From assembly GCF_016518545.1 (NCBI RefSeq), contig NZ_JACVTO010000007.1, forward strand, positions 182,379 through 246,378: a stretch of DNA of 64,000 bases, read 5' to 3'. A program made the position numbers and the translations under genes. The notes beneath the pieces are model-generated. The model was not told the DNA's origin. It saw nothing but the letters and a program-made list of their open reading frames with translations, and did no database searches. This DNA is from Pseudomonas sp. S30. Lineage in GTDB: Bacteria; Pseudomonadota; Gammaproteobacteria; Pseudomonadales; Pseudomonadaceae. Numbering within the stretch: the first letter of the stretch is position 1; each line of letters opens with the position of its first letter. Shown one piece after another: positions 17,396 to 27,026 of this stretch.

Positions 17396-18004
17396 TCAGC
17401 AGATCTCCATCAAGGTGCGCAGGTCTTCGGCGCATTCCTGGGCATTCAGGGAGTGGCCAAGGCTCAGGCGCAAGGTGCCACGGGTGTCGTAGACGTAGCT
17501 GGTGGACGAGTGAGAAATGGTGTAGGTATCGCCGGTAGGAATCTTCTCGTAGAACACTTTGAATTCCCGGGCGACGTCGTCGATTTCTTCGGGAGTCCCG
17601 GTGAGGGCGATGAACGAAGGATCGAATGCCTTGGTGTAGGCATCGAGCACCTGGGGAGTATCGCGCTCGGGGTCCAGCGTGATGAACACCACCTGGAACA
17701 GGTCGCGATCGCGCCCCTTGAGGAGCTGGCGGATCTGCGCCGCGCGGGCCAGCGCAGTCGGGCACACTGCCGGGCACTGGGTAAAACCGAAGAAGATCAT
17801 CGGCATCGAGCCGTAGAAGCTCGACAGCGTGCGCTCATTGCCCTGGGTATCCTTGAGCTTGAACTTGCGCCCAAGGATTTCGTTGCTCATGTTCTTTCCG
17901 TACTTGAAGTCCAGGCCTCGGGCCGGACTGCAACCGGCCAGCAGGCCCAGACCCAGTACACCCATCCCGGCGACGACAGCGCGCCGAGTCAGCAGATCAG
18001 TCAT
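17396..18004 (-). CDS. SCO1/SenC family copper-handling lipoprotein
   Basis: 202 residues. An N-terminal hydrophobic segment with lipobox LLAGC (Cys25) suggests membrane anchoring. The thioredoxin-like domain has the CxxxC copper motif (Cys77-Pro-Ala-Val-Cys81) and a later histidine (THE TISHSS region, near residue 164). It helps metallate or reduce the CuA site of cytochrome c oxidase together with the PCuAC protein encoded next to it. AAAGGAT precedes the ATG. An RR pair near the start (LTRRAVVAG) could make it a Tat substrate. Confidence 0.9.
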   Translation of the reverse strand: MTDLLTRRAVVAGMGVLGLGLLAGCSPARGLDFKYGKNMSNEILGRKFKLKDTQGNERTLSSFYGSMPMIFFGFTQCPAVCPTALARAAQIRQLLKGRDRDLFQVVFITLDPERDTPQVLDAYTKAFDPSFIALTGTPEEIDDVAREFKVFYEKIPTGDTYTISHSSTSYVYDTRGTLRLSLGHSLNAQECAEDLRTLMEIC

Positions 18005-18277
18005 GAAACCATCCTTTACAGGGAAGGTGCCGGCCCTCGGGCAGGGCCGGTCGAAAACCGCGGCATTCTGGCACGACCCCCGATGCGCCACCAGCCGAGG
18101 TCGGCGCGATCGGCCTGCAACCCCCGGTTTCCGGGCTGCGGCCTGTTGTCGCAGGGCTTGAAAGAGTAACACTTTGTTGCTAGAGCCTCTGAGAGCAGGC
18201 GGATTCATCCGCCGGGCGGCCTGGGGCGAATCTCGACAGCGGGGTACACTGACCGCCGTCTCTCTGGTGCGAGCAGC

Positions 18278-18922
18278 ATGATTCAATCCGACCTCGATCT
18301 TTTCGGCCCGCAGCCGCAACGTCTGGCGACCCACACGGTGCTGCTGCCCGGCTTCGCGCTGAGTCAGGTCGAGCCCTTGCTCGATGCCCTGCGCCCGGTG
18401 CTGCGTGCCTCACCGTTTCGGCACATGCAGACACCCGGCGGACTGCCCATGGCCGTGGCGCTGAGCAACTGTGGCGCCTTGGGCTGGATCAGCGATGCAC
18501 GCGGCTATCGCTATACGCCGGTCGATCCGCTCAATGGCCAGCCCTGGCCGGCGCTGCCACAGGTCTTGTCCGAGCTGGCATCGACTGCGGCCACCGCCGC
18601 CGGGTTCGACGGTTTCTGCGCCGACGCCTGCCTGATCAACCACTACCTGCCGGGTACCCGACTGACACTGCATCAGGACCGCGACGAGCGGGATTTCGCG
18701 CAACCGATCGTGTCCATTTCCCTGGGTCTGCCGGCCATTTTCCTGTTCGGCGGGCAGCAGCGCAGCGAGCGCCCGCTCCATGTGCCGCTGGTCCATGGCG
18801 ACGTACTGGTATGGGGCGGTGAAGATCGGCTGCGGTTCCATGGCGTATTGCCGATCAAGCCCGGCAGCCACTCGCGGCTGGGCGAGCGGCGGATCAACCT
18901 TACCCTGCGCAAGGCAGGCTGA
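18278..18922 (+). CDS. alkB: DNA oxidative demethylase AlkB
   Basis: 214 residues, the usual AlkB length. It is an Fe(II)/2-oxoglutarate-dependent dioxygenase that removes methyl groups from 1-methyladenine and 3-methylcytosine. The iron ligands are in LHQDRDERDF (HxD) and RFHGVLPI (His), and the 2-oxoglutarate arginine pair is in SRLGERRINLTLRK; the NHYLPGTRL and SISLGLPAIFLFGG blocks are also typical. Monocistronic here, with no ada gene beside it. The 273-base upstream region shared with the SCO1-like gene should hold its promoter. Confidence 0.93.
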   Translation: MIQSDLDLFGPQPQRLATHTVLLPGFALSQVEPLLDALRPVLRASPFRHMQTPGGLPMAVALSNCGALGWISDARGYRYTPVDPLNGQPWPALPQVLSELASTAATAAGFDGFCADACLINHYLPGTRLTLHQDRDERDFAQPIVSISLGLPAIFLFGGQQRSERPLHVPLVHGDVLVWGGEDRLRFHGVLPIKPGSHSRLGERRINLTLRKAG

Positions 18923-18936
18923 TTGCGCGGGCACGT

Positions 18937-19410
18937 TCAGGAGGCCGTCGCGCCCTCGACCGGCGCCTGTGAAGGTTGCTCAGCATTGTGGCGACTGTAG
19001 TCGCGCAGGTAGACGATGAATTCCTGCAGCACACGGTCCCACAACAGCAAGCTGCCCAGCAGGTGTTTCTGGCTGACCCCGTCGGCGACCACCACGTCCA
19101 TTTCCATCACCAGGTACTCTCCCTGCACCGACAGGCGAGCGAAACGCCGGGTGGCGTTCCAGCGCTCGGCCAATCCGAGCGGCAACTCGCCCTGGATGCG
19201 CAGGGCGCAGCTGAAGGTGAAGTCGAGGAACTCGCCGTCTTTGCCCGGCGCGCGATTGCCGAACCGCACGCCGTAGCCCACGCCCTGGCTGGCACTGAGC
19301 AACTGCACCACGCCATTCTGCTCGCTGCGGTTGACCCGGCAACCGGCATCCTGCAGCAAGTCGGTCAGCGAGTCGGCGCTCACGGTGTCGATCAGGGGAA
19401 CATCAGTCAT
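18937..19410 (-). CDS. YbjN domain-containing protein
   Basis: 157 residues with a single YbjN-type domain (about 15-140: LTDLLQDAGCRVNRSEQNGVVQLL ... FARLSVQGEYLVMEMDVVVADGVSQKHLLGSLLLWDRVLQEF). These domains resemble type III secretion chaperone folds and are linked to motility and stress in enterobacteria, with no defined biochemical role. AAGGAAGG precedes the ATG. It is convergent with alkB (14-base gap). Confidence 0.75.
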   Translation of the reverse strand: MTDVPLIDTVSADSLTDLLQDAGCRVNRSEQNGVVQLLSASQGVGYGVRFGNRAPGKDGEFLDFTFSCALRIQGELPLGLAERWNATRRFARLSVQGEYLVMEMDVVVADGVSQKHLLGSLLLWDRVLQEFIVYLRDYSRHNAEQPSQAPVEGATAS

Positions 19411-19575
19411 GCACAGCCTTCCTTGTAATCAGCCACGGGTCGCTATCAAGTAGTAGCACACGCGGCTCGAATGGCCAGAGCCGCACCCCACCCACGGCCG
19501 CTGGCTCGGCCTTTAAAAGCCGACGAGTTCTGTGTAAAACGGAACGATCCATTCCCGATGCAAGGAGCTCTCACC

Positions 19576-20583
19576 ATGCGCTATCGCCCTCTTGGCCGCT
19601 GTGGCCTGAACGTATCCGCCCTGACCCTGGGCAGCATGATGTTCGGCGAACAGACCGATGCCCAGACTGCGCGTCGAATCATCGACCAGGCGTGGGACCA
19701 GGGCATCAATTTCATCGACACCGCCGATGTCTATAACGCCGGCCGCTCCGAGGAAATCGTCGGCGGTGCCGTCGCCCGTCACCGACAGGCCTGGGTGGTG
19801 GCCTCCAAGGGCGGATACGGACCGGCAGATGGCCTGCCCAACCGTAGCGGCCTGTCACGCAAGCACTTGTTCAATGCCCTGCATGCGAGTCTGACCCGGC
19901 TCGACACCGATTACCTGGACATTTACTACCTGCACCGCGAAGACCACCAGGTGCCGCTGGAAGAAACGGTACGTGCACTTGGCGAGATGATCGCCCAGGG
20001 CAAGATCCGCTACTGGGGCGTTTCCAATTTCCGCGGCTGGCGCATCGCCGAAATCTGCAACGTGGCACAGCGCCTCGGGGTGGCACCTCCGGTGGTCAGC
20101 CAGCCGTTGTACAACATCGTCAATCGCCAGGCCGAGCCCGAGCAGCTCACCGCAGCGGCCTATCACGGACTGGGGGTGGTGCCCTTCAGCCCGTTGGCGC
20201 GTGGTGTACTCAGTGGCAAATACGCACCTGGCGCCGCACCTGAGCAAGGCAGCCGCGCGGCTCGCCAGGACAAACGGATCATGGAGGTGGAATGGCGCCA
20301 GGAATCACTGGACATCGCCCAGAAAATCCAGGCCCATGCCAAGGATAAAGGCGTTGGCATGGTAGAGTTCGCCATCGCCTGGGTACTCAACAACCAGCTG
20401 ATCAGCTCCGCCATCGTGGGCCCGCGTACCGAGGCACAGTGGCAGACCTACGTAGGAGCTCTGGAGGTGCAGATCACCCAGGAGGACGAGGCGTTCATCG
20501 ACTCACTGGTCACCCCGGGGCATGCTTCGACTCCAGGATTCAACGACATGGCGCATTTCGTCAGCGGGCGCCACCCCCGCTGA
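19576..20583 (+). CDS. Aldo/keto reductase
   Basis: 335 residues, TIM-barrel aldo/keto reductase. The family pattern is visible: FIDTADVYNAGRSEEIVG (catalytic Asp and Tyr), VVASKGGYG (catalytic Lys), DIYYLHREDH (catalytic His) and IVGPRTEAQW for NADPH binding. Start MRYRPLGRCG at 19576 has AAGGAG in front; the open frame upstream lacks family similarity. The C-terminal codons form a GC-rich hairpin (CCCCGC/GCGGGG, 20575-20590) that may end transcription. Substrate unknown. Confidence 0.88.
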   Translation: MRYRPLGRCGLNVSALTLGSMMFGEQTDAQTARRIIDQAWDQGINFIDTADVYNAGRSEEIVGGAVARHRQAWVVASKGGYGPADGLPNRSGLSRKHLFNALHASLTRLDTDYLDIYYLHREDHQVPLEETVRALGEMIAQGKIRYWGVSNFRGWRIAEICNVAQRLGVAPPVVSQPLYNIVNRQAEPEQLTAAAYHGLGVVPFSPLARGVLSGKYAPGAAPEQGSRAARQDKRIMEVEWRQESLDIAQKIQAHAKDKGVGMVEFAIAWVLNNQLISSAIVGPRTEAQWQTYVGALEVQITQEDEAFIDSLVTPGHASTPGFNDMAHFVSGRHPR

Positions 20584-20606
20584 GGCGGGGCGACCCTTGC
20601 AGCAGC

Positions 20607-20912
20607 TCACACCAACACACGCATCTCGTCTCCAGTGGAAGACTCGGTGCGTGGTTGGCTGGCGACGGGGCCACGGCCCGCGCCGCTGCCGGAAAGGCGC
20701 CAGTTCACCTCGGTGATCCCGTAGCGCTCTGCCATGGGACGGCTGACCTTCTTGATCTTTTCGCGCCCGAACTTCGGGATGATGCCGACACCGGCATCGC
20801 AACTGGCCCAATGCCAGGCCTCGGCATTGTCCATCCGCTCCGATCGAATGATGAAGCTGCGCAGCTGGCCATGCTGCTTGTATTCGATGATGTACAACTG
20901 TGGAGCTGGCAT
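20607..20912 (-). CDS. DUF6555 family small protein
   Basis: 101 residues. The core MPAPQLYIIEYKQHGQLRSF...MDNAEAWHWASCDAGVGIIPKFGRE is a conserved small pseudomonad family, DUF6555 as I recall it. No signal peptide or membrane segment; function unknown. GGAGG lies before the chosen ATG at 20912. The last 30 residues (GSGAGRGPVASQPRTESS...) look disordered. It lies at the left end of a run of stress-type genes. Confidence 0.65.
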   Translation of the reverse strand: MPAPQLYIIEYKQHGQLRSFIIRSERMDNAEAWHWASCDAGVGIIPKFGREKIKKVSRPMAERYGITEVNWRLSGSGAGRGPVASQPRTESSTGDEMRVLV

Positions 20913-21012
20913 TTCTGGGCCTCCTTCTTTCCATGGATGACTCTTGATTGATCCGGGCACTCCACGAAGATTCAAAAGATTGTCGAACAAGTTGATGAAC
21001 AGCCTGTGGAAG

Positions 21013-22230
21013 CTACCTGAGCAGACCAGGTCGCGCCGATTCAGTGGCTGGCTCGGACATCGCACCAGGCAGCAGAATCACCTTGCGGCAGCGTTCCTGC
21101 ATCTCGTCGAACAGTTCATAGCCGCGAGCGGCCTCTTCCAGTGCCAGGCGATGGGTGACGATGGCCTCGGGATTCAGCCGCCCGGCCTCGATATGCTCGA
21201 GCAACTCGGGCAGGTAGCGATGGACGTGGGTCTGACCCATCTTGAAGGTCAAGCCCTTGTCGAACGCGTCACCGAACAGAAAACCGTGGACGAAGCCAGC
21301 ATACACGCCGGGCACGCTCACCACCCCGCCGCGACGCACCGCAGCGATGCTCTGGCGCAGGGCCTTGCCGCTGCTGCCCTCGATTTTCAGAGCCGTGAGC
21401 ACCGACTCGGTGGTGCTGCCCTTGGCCTCGAAGCCGACCGCATCGATCACTGCATCCACGCCGCGCATGCCGCGAGTCTGGCGAATGATGCTGTCGGCCG
21501 GGTCGTCGTCCTGGGAGAAGTCGATGGGAACAACGCCATACGCGCCGCGGGCGTAGTCCAGGCGGTAGGCGCAGTTATCCACCATGAAGATCGTTTCCAC
21601 GCCACGCATGCGCGCGCAGGCCGCGCAGAGCAGACCCACCGGCCCTGCGCCATAGATGGCCAGGGAATCGCCTTGACCCACATCGGCGTTGACCACTGCC
21701 TGCCAGGCGGTTGGCAGAATGTCGGAGAGAAAGAGCACCTTGTCATCGCTGAGATGACCGGGCACCTTGAACGGACCGACGTTACCCTTGGGTACCCGCA
21801 CGTACTCGGCCTGCCCACCCGCAATCCCGCCATACAAATGGCTGTAGCCGAACAGCGCTGCTCCAGGAGGTATGGCTTTCTTGTTCAAAATCGTACCACG
21901 GCCGGAGTTGGTGGTCTCGCACGCGGCGAACAGCGCATGCTGGCAGAAGAAGCAACCGCCGCAGGCAATCACGAAGGGAATCACTACCCTGTCGCCCGGT
22001 TTCACGGCAGTCACCTCAGACCCGACTTCTTCGACGATGCCCATGAACTCGTGGCCGAGAATGTCGCCGCTGTCAACCATGGGAATCTTGCCGCGGTAAA
22101 GGTGCAGGTCCGAGCCGCAGATGGCGGTGGCGGTCACGCGCAAGAGAATGTCGTCGCTGTCACGCAGAATAGGTTCGGCTACCGTATCCACTCGCACATC
22201 ACCGGCGCCATGATAGGTCAGTGCACGCAT
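21013..22230 (-). CDS. Zinc-dependent alcohol dehydrogenase, glutathione-independent formaldehyde dehydrogenase-like
   Basis: 405 residues, medium-chain dehydrogenase/reductase. Catalytic zinc ligands are Cys38 (AICGSDLH) and His60 ([12 protein letters not shown]), and the structural zinc region is [16 protein letters not shown] Rossmann segment for NAD(H) is in [21 protein letters not shown]. The length and an insertion in the second half fit the formaldehyde-dehydrogenase-like subgroup. GGAGA precedes the ATG. It is followed by a DUF6555 gene and preceded by a KGG-motif gene, a grouping I associate with sigma-S-controlled genes in pseudomonads. Confidence 0.85.
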   Translation of the reverse strand: MRALTYHGAGDVRVDTVAEPILRDSDDILLRVTATAICGSDLHLYRGKIPMVDSGDILGHEFMGIVEEVGSEVTAVKPGDRVVIPFVIACGGCFFCQHALFAACETTNSGRGTILNKKAIPPGAALFGYSHLYGGIAGGQAEYVRVPKGNVGPFKVPGHLSDDKVLFLSDILPTAWQAVVNADVGQGDSLAIYGAGPVGLLCAACARMRGVETIFMVDNCAYRLDYARGAYGVVPIDFSQDDDPADSIIRQTRGMRGVDAVIDAVGFEAKGSTTESVLTALKIEGSSGKALRQSIAAVRRGGVVSVPGVYAGFVHGFLFGDAFDKGLTFKMGQTHVHRYLPELLEHIEAGRLNPEAIVTHRLALEEAARGYELFDEMQERCRKVILLPGAMSEPATESARPGLLR

Positions 22231-22316
22231 GATCGTGTCTCCAGGGCTGCGCAGTGCCCGCTGCACCGCACCAGAGCCCGACCGCCTGCGGCCGGGCCTT
22301 CGTTACAGCCTAGCCG

Positions 22317-22526
22317 TCACGCGGTGCGTCCGCCGCCTCGGCTGTTCTGCCCGCCGCGCCGGCCGGCCTCGGAGGCGCGACCAGGGTCGTTGGCGAAGTT
22401 GCCGCCGGAATTCTGTCCGCCCTTCTGCCCTGCCCGTGAGGCGCGCTCGGGGTCGTTGGCGAAGTTGCCGGAATTGGTTTCCTTGGTGCCGCCGCGCTTG
22501 CTGGGACGGTCCTGTTCGCTGGCCAT
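22317..22526 (-). CDS. KGG-motif stress-induced hydrophilic protein
   Basis: 69 residues with no hydrophobic core. Repeats of the KGG/stress-induced acidophilic motif are seen: RGGTKETNSGNFANDPERASRAGQ then KGGQNSGGNFANDP and RRGGQNSRGG, i.e. two to three copies of a G-N-F-A-N-D-P-x-R-A unit. Proteins like E. coli YciG share this motif and are sigma-S regulated. AGGAG precedes the ATG. Probably disordered and protective under stress. Confidence 0.8.
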   Translation of the reverse strand: MASEQDRPSKRGGTKETNSGNFANDPERASRAGQKGGQNSGGNFANDPGRASEAGRRGGQNSRGGGRTA

Positions 22527-22875
22527 GTCATTGCTCCTGTTAGGGATCCTGTGGCTGGGTTCGCCCATGGCAATGCGCCGCAGGCCTTGTGTTTGAACCC
22601 AGTGAATCTCACGTGCTCCCCGAGGTCGGCGCATGCCCGACCGGCGGCGCCAAAGGCACCCGAACTGGAGGCTTGTGCGCCAATATCCGCCCGCCTGCCT
22701 ATAGTTTCGCCAGGTCCCGCACTTAACACTTGCTGGCAGGTCCAACGCCAAGCCTTGACGACGGCGGCACAGTCCATCTCCCCTCGCTACCCCCGGCTCA
22801 CAGGCTTATACTGGCCCACCCCAGCCCACTGGCGCATCCACAGGCCGGTCCTCTCGCCCCGCACAAGGTCGTGAC
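22527..22875. promoter_or_regulatory. Divergent promoter region of KGG-protein and CheB/CheR hybrid genes
   Basis: 349 bases with no gene. A CTATAGT at 22699-22705, close to the sigma-S/sigma-70 -10 form CTATACT, lies about 170 bases before the hybrid gene and has no good -35. This fits a stationary-phase promoter but is weak evidence. Otherwise no repeats or operators were recognised. Confidence 0.3.
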
Positions 22876-25800
22876 ATGAAGTCGTCCTCTCAAGAGCCCA
22901 CCGCCGCACCGGTGAATCCCGACCTGACACCCAGCCATCTGGATTTCCCCGTGGTGGGGATCGGCGCTTCGGCAGGCGGCATCGAGGCCATTTGTACCTT
23001 CTTCGAGCAGATGCCGGCCGATTGCGGCATGGCCTTCGTGGTGGTGCTGCACCTATCGCCCGATCACCAGAGCGTCGCCGACCATATCATCCAGGGCGTG
23101 ACGCGCATGCCCGTGCAGCAGGTGACCGCGCCGGTGCCCATAGAGCGCAATCATGTCTACGTGATTTCCCCGGCCAACCGCCTGTCCACCAACGATGGCT
23201 ACCTGCGGGTCAGCCCGGCCAACCGCCGCCGCGGTGACCACGTGGCCATCGACCTGTTCTTCCGCGACCTGGCCGATGTGCACAAGGACCATGCATTCTG
23301 CGTCGTGCTGTCCGGCACCGGTGCCGACGGCGCAGTGGGTCTATCGCGGATCAAGGAACAGGGCGGTGTGACCCTGGTGCAGACGCCCGACGACGCACTG
23401 CACGATGGCATGCCCCGTGCCGCCATCGCTACCGGCCTGGTGGACTTCGTCATGCCGGCAGCGGACATGGCGCAAAAACTGATGGAGATCTGGTTGCAGG
23501 CCAGGCAGGTCCGCCTGCCTGAAGTCGACGAGCAGAACATGCCGCCGCCGCTGGGCACGCGCGAGGGCAGCGCCCAGCGCGCCGAACCGCTGCTCGAGGA
23601 AATCCTGCTGCTGCTGCGCAGCAACACCGGCCATGATTTCCAGCACTACAAGCGCGCCACCGTGCTGCGCCGCATCGAGCGGCGTCTGCATGTCACCGCG
23701 CAGACCGACCTGCCCGGTTACTACCGCTACCTGGAGCAGCACCCGGAGGAGTCCAATGAACTGCTGGCGGACATGCTGATCGGCGTGACCAACTTCTTCC
23801 GCGACCGTGAAGCCTTCGAGGCGCTCGAGCGCCACGTGCTGCCCGAATTGGTCAGCGACGGCGAGAGCGGCGACGGACCGGCCGAGATCCGCGTGTGGTC
23901 GGCAGGCTGCTCCACGGGCGAGGAAGCCTACAGCCTGGCCATGCTGGTGAGCGAACAACTGGCGCTTGAAAAGCGCAGCGCCAAGGTTCAGGTGTTCGCC
24001 ACCGACCTGGATTCGCGAGCCATCGTTCACGCCCGCGCAGGCAACTACTGCGAGGCGATCGTCACCGACGTCCCGCCAGCGCGGTTGCGCCAGTTCTTCA
24101 CCAAGGAAGACCAGCACTACCGGGTGCGCAAGGAAGTGCGCGAGCAAGTGCTGTTCGCCCGGCACAACCTGCTGTCCGATCCCCCGTTTTCGCAGATCGA
24201 CCTGGTGGTGTGCCGCAACCTGCTGATTTATCTGGATCGGGAAGTGCAGCGCGACATCCTGCAAATGTTCCATTTCGCCTTGCGTCCGGGTGGCTACCTG
24301 TTCCTGGGCTCCTCCGAATCGGCAGACCTGGCTGGGGATCTGTTCGCGCCCGTCGACAAGCGCAATCGCATCTTCCGTGCCCGCGAGGTCGCCACCGGTC
24401 TGCGCCGGTCCGGCCGTCAGCTCACCGGAGCCGACCTGCCGCCCGCCACTCCTGGCGCGCCTAGCAAGACCCACACCGGCCGCAAGCCGTCCTACGCCGA
24501 GGTGCACCACCGCGCCCTCGCTCGCTGCTCACCGCCCAGCCTGATCGTCGACGGAGATGGCAACATCCTGCACATGAGCGATGGCGCCGGGCGTTTCCTG
24601 CAACTGGCCGGCGGCGAGCCGAGTCGCAACCTGATCAATCTGGTGCTGCCGAGCCTGCGCCTGGCCCTGCGCAGTACCCTGTTCCAGGCGCGCCAGGGCT
24701 CCCAGGCGGTGACGTCGCGGCCGGTGGAAGTGGGCGAAGGCGAGCAGCAGCTGCAAGTGGAGATCATGGTCCATCCGCACAAGGACGAGCCCAGTGCCAG
24801 CGAGTGCCTGCTGGTGGTGTTCGAGGAACGCCGGCCGGATCCGTCCCTGCCCCTGGGTGGCGGTATCCGCCAGACCGAGAGCATGGTGCTGACCAACCTG
24901 GAGCGCGAACTGCAGCGCACGCGCCTGCAATTGCAGGAAACCATCGAACAGTCGGAAATCTCCAGCGAGGAACTGACCGCCTCGAACGAGGAAATGCAGG
25001 CGATCAACGAGGAGTTGCGCTCGGCCAGCGAGGAGCTGGAAACCAGCAAGGAGGAGTTGCAGTCGATCAACGAAGAGCTGCTGACGGTCAACTACGAGCT
25101 CAAGAACAAGGTCGAGGAGACCGACAAGGTCAACGACTACCTGAGCAACCTGATCGCCTCCACCGACATCGCCACGGTGTTCGTCGACCCCAACCTGCAC
25201 ATTCGCTGGTTCACGCCGCGTGCCACCGACATCTTCAACATGCTGCCGGTGGACACCGGGCGCTCGCTGCTGGACATCACCCACCGCCTCAACTACCCGG
25301 AACTGGCCGATGACGCGCGCACCGTCGCACTGGGTGGGGCCAGCATCGAGCGCGAGATCAGTGGTCAGGACCAGCACTGGTACTTCACCCGCCTGCTGGC
25401 CTACCGCTCAAGCGAACAGAAGATCGACGGCGCGGTGCTGACCTTCATCGACATCAGCAAGAGCCGCGCCACCGAAGAGCGCCTGCGCCTGGGCGAGGAA
25501 CGCATGCGCCTGGTGGCCGAAAGCACCCATGACTTCGCCATCATCCTGCTCGACGAGCATGGCCTGATCAGCGACTGGAACACCGGGGCGGCGCTGATCT
25601 TCGGCTACGCCAAGGACGAGGTGCTGGGCCGTCACTACGACCTGATCTTCACCGAGGAAGATCGTCAGGGCGGCGTTCCCGATCGCGAGCTGCGCGGTGC
25701 TCGGGTCAACGGGCGCGGGCAGGACGAGCGCTGGCATGTGCGCAAGGACGGCAGCCGCTTCTATTGCAGCGGCGAGGTTTCGCTGCTCAAGGGCAGCAGC

Positions 25801-27018
25801 CTGCGCGGCTATGTCAAGATCGCCCGCGACCTCACCGGCCACAAGCGCCTGCACGATGAACAGAGCAAGCAACTGGCCGAGTCGCAGACTTCCAGTCACA
25901 TGAAGGACGAGTTCTTCGCCGTCATGTCCCACGAGCTCAAGCACCCGCTCAATCTCATCCAGCTCAATGCCGAGATCCTGCGGCGCCTGCCGACGGTGCG
26001 CAACCTCGGCACGGCGAGCAAGGCCGTGGCGACCATCTGCGAGGCGGTGTCCAGCCAGGCACGGATCATCGACGACCTGCTGGACGTCGCGCGCATTCGC
26101 ACCGGCAAGCTCAAGCTGCGCACCGAGTCGGTCGATCTCACCGCCCTGCTGCTGGGCATCCATGCCGTGGTGCTCAGCGAGCAGTACAGCAGCAACGTCC
26201 ACCTGAGCGTGCCTGCCGATGGCCAGCCACTGTACATCGAGGGCGATACCACGCGCCTGGAACAGATCATCTGGAACCTGCTGAACAATGCACTGAAATT
26301 CAGCCCCAACGGCAGCGAGATCCGCCTGGTGCTCAGTCGCGAGGGCGATCAGGCGCAGTTGCAGGTCATCGACCAAGGCGTCGGGTTGCGCGAAGACAGC
26401 CTGGAGAAGATCTTCGACCTGTTCAGCCAGGCGGCTCCGCAGGTGGCCAACCATGGCCGCGAGGGGCTGGGTATCGGCCTTTCGCTGGTGCGTCAACTGG
26501 TCGAAGCCCATGGCGGCAGCGTGCGTGCCGGATCGCCGGGCCTGGGCATGGGCTGCGTGTTCACCGTACGCCTGCCACTGGGTGCCGTACCCCAGCGCGA
26601 CGACACGGACGACGCACCGCGAGAGCTCGACGGACGCCTGAGCGGCATCTGTGTGCTGCTGGTGGACGACTCGCCGGAAGTACTGGAAGTGATGCAGCAG
26701 TTGCTGGAGATGGAAAGCGCCGTGGTGCATGCCTACAGCGATCCGCGCCAGGCGCTGGAGGCCGCTGGCGAGGGTCGCTATGACATCGTGCTGTCCGATA
26801 TCGGCATGCCGGGTATGGACGGCCACGCCCTGATCAAGGCCCTGCGCAATCTGGAGCACCTGCGCAGTACCCCGGCCATCGCACTCACCGGCTATGGCGC
26901 CAGCGCCGACCAGCACAAGTCGCGGCAGTCGGGCTTCGACCGGCACCTGAACAAGCCGGTGGGCTATGACGAGCTGATCGAGGCCATCGAATCCCTGAGC
27001 GGCTCGGTACCCTACTGA
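22876..27018 (+). CDS. CheB-CheR-PAS-histidine kinase-receiver multidomain signalling protein
   Basis: 1380 residues, cytoplasmic. Domain order: CheB methylesterase (about 22-200; triad Ser32, His59, Asp151), CheR methyltransferase (about 240-500; SAM motif VWSAGCSTGEEA at 340-351), a PAS-like region (about 535-640), a long coiled coil (about 672-760), two more PAS domains (about 760-870 and 880-1000), HisKA with His1019 (MSHELKHPLN), HATPase (about 1115-1235) and a C-terminal receiver with Asp1308 (LSDIGMPGMDG). No membrane segment. No chemoreceptor gene is adjacent, so targets are unknown. It is convergent with a ClpP-like gene only 8 bases away. All catalytic residues checked are present. 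Confidence 0.93.
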   Translation: MKSSSQEPTAAPVNPDLTPSHLDFPVVGIGASAGGIEAICTFFEQMPADCGMAFVVVLHLSPDHQSVADHIIQGVTRMPVQQVTAPVPIERNHVYVISPANRLSTNDGYLRVSPANRRRGDHVAIDLFFRDLADVHKDHAFCVVLSGTGADGAVGLSRIKEQGGVTLVQTPDDALHDGMPRAAIATGLVDFVMPAADMAQKLMEIWLQARQVRLPEVDEQNMPPPLGTREGSAQRAEPLLEEILLLLRSNTGHDFQHYKRATVLRRIERRLHVTAQTDLPGYYRYLEQHPEESNELLADMLIGVTNFFRDREAFEALERHVLPELVSDGESGDGPAEIRVWSAGCSTGEEAYSLAMLVSEQLALEKRSAKVQVFATDLDSRAIVHARAGNYCEAIVTDVPPARLRQFFTKEDQHYRVRKEVREQVLFARHNLLSDPPFSQIDLVVCRNLLIYLDREVQRDILQMFHFALRPGGYLFLGSSESADLAGDLFAPVDKRNRIFRAREVATGLRRSGRQLTGADLPPATPGAPSKTHTGRKPSYAEVHHRALARCSPPSLIVDGDGNILHMSDGAGRFLQLAGGEPSRNLINLVLPSLRLALRSTLFQARQGSQAVTSRPVEVGEGEQQLQVEIMVHPHKDEPSASECLLVVFEERRPDPSLPLGGGIRQTESMVLTNLERELQRTRLQLQETIEQSEISSEELTASNEEMQAINEELRSASEELETSKEELQSINEELLTVNYELKNKVEETDKVNDYLSNLIASTDIATVFVDPNLHIRWFTPRATDIFNMLPVDTGRSLLDITHRLNYPELADDARTVALGGASIEREISGQDQHWYFTRLLAYRSSEQKIDGAVLTFIDISKSRATEERLRLGEERMRLVAESTHDFAIILLDEHGLISDWNTGAALIFGYAKDEVLGRHYDLIFTEEDRQGGVPDRELRGARVNGRGQDERWHVRKDGSRFYCSGEVSLLKGSSLRGYVKIARDLTGHKRLHDEQSKQLAESQTSSHMKDEFFAVMSHELKHPLNLIQLNAEILRRLPTVRNLGTASKAVATICEAVSSQARIIDDLLDVARIRTGKLKLRTESVDLTALLLGIHAVVLSEQYSSNVHLSVPADGQPLYIEGDTTRLEQIIWNLLNNALKFSPNGSEIRLVLSREGDQAQLQVIDQGVGLREDSLEKIFDLFSQAAPQVANHGREGLGIGLSLVRQLVEAHGGSVRAGSPGLGMGCVFTVRLPLGAVPQRDDTDDAPRELDGRLSGICVLLVDDSPEVLEVMQQLLEMESAVVHAYSDPRQALEAAGEGRYDIVLSDIGMPGMDGHALIKALRNLEHLRSTPAIALTGYGASADQHKSRQSGFDRHLNKPVGYDELIEAIESLSGSVPY

Positions 27019-27026
27019 GGGCCATC

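Noticed and set aside
20944..22596. A 550-codon plus-strand frame opposite the zinc alcohol dehydrogenase
   Set aside because: The dehydrogenase has full zinc and NAD motifs with a ribosome site; the opposite frame has none.
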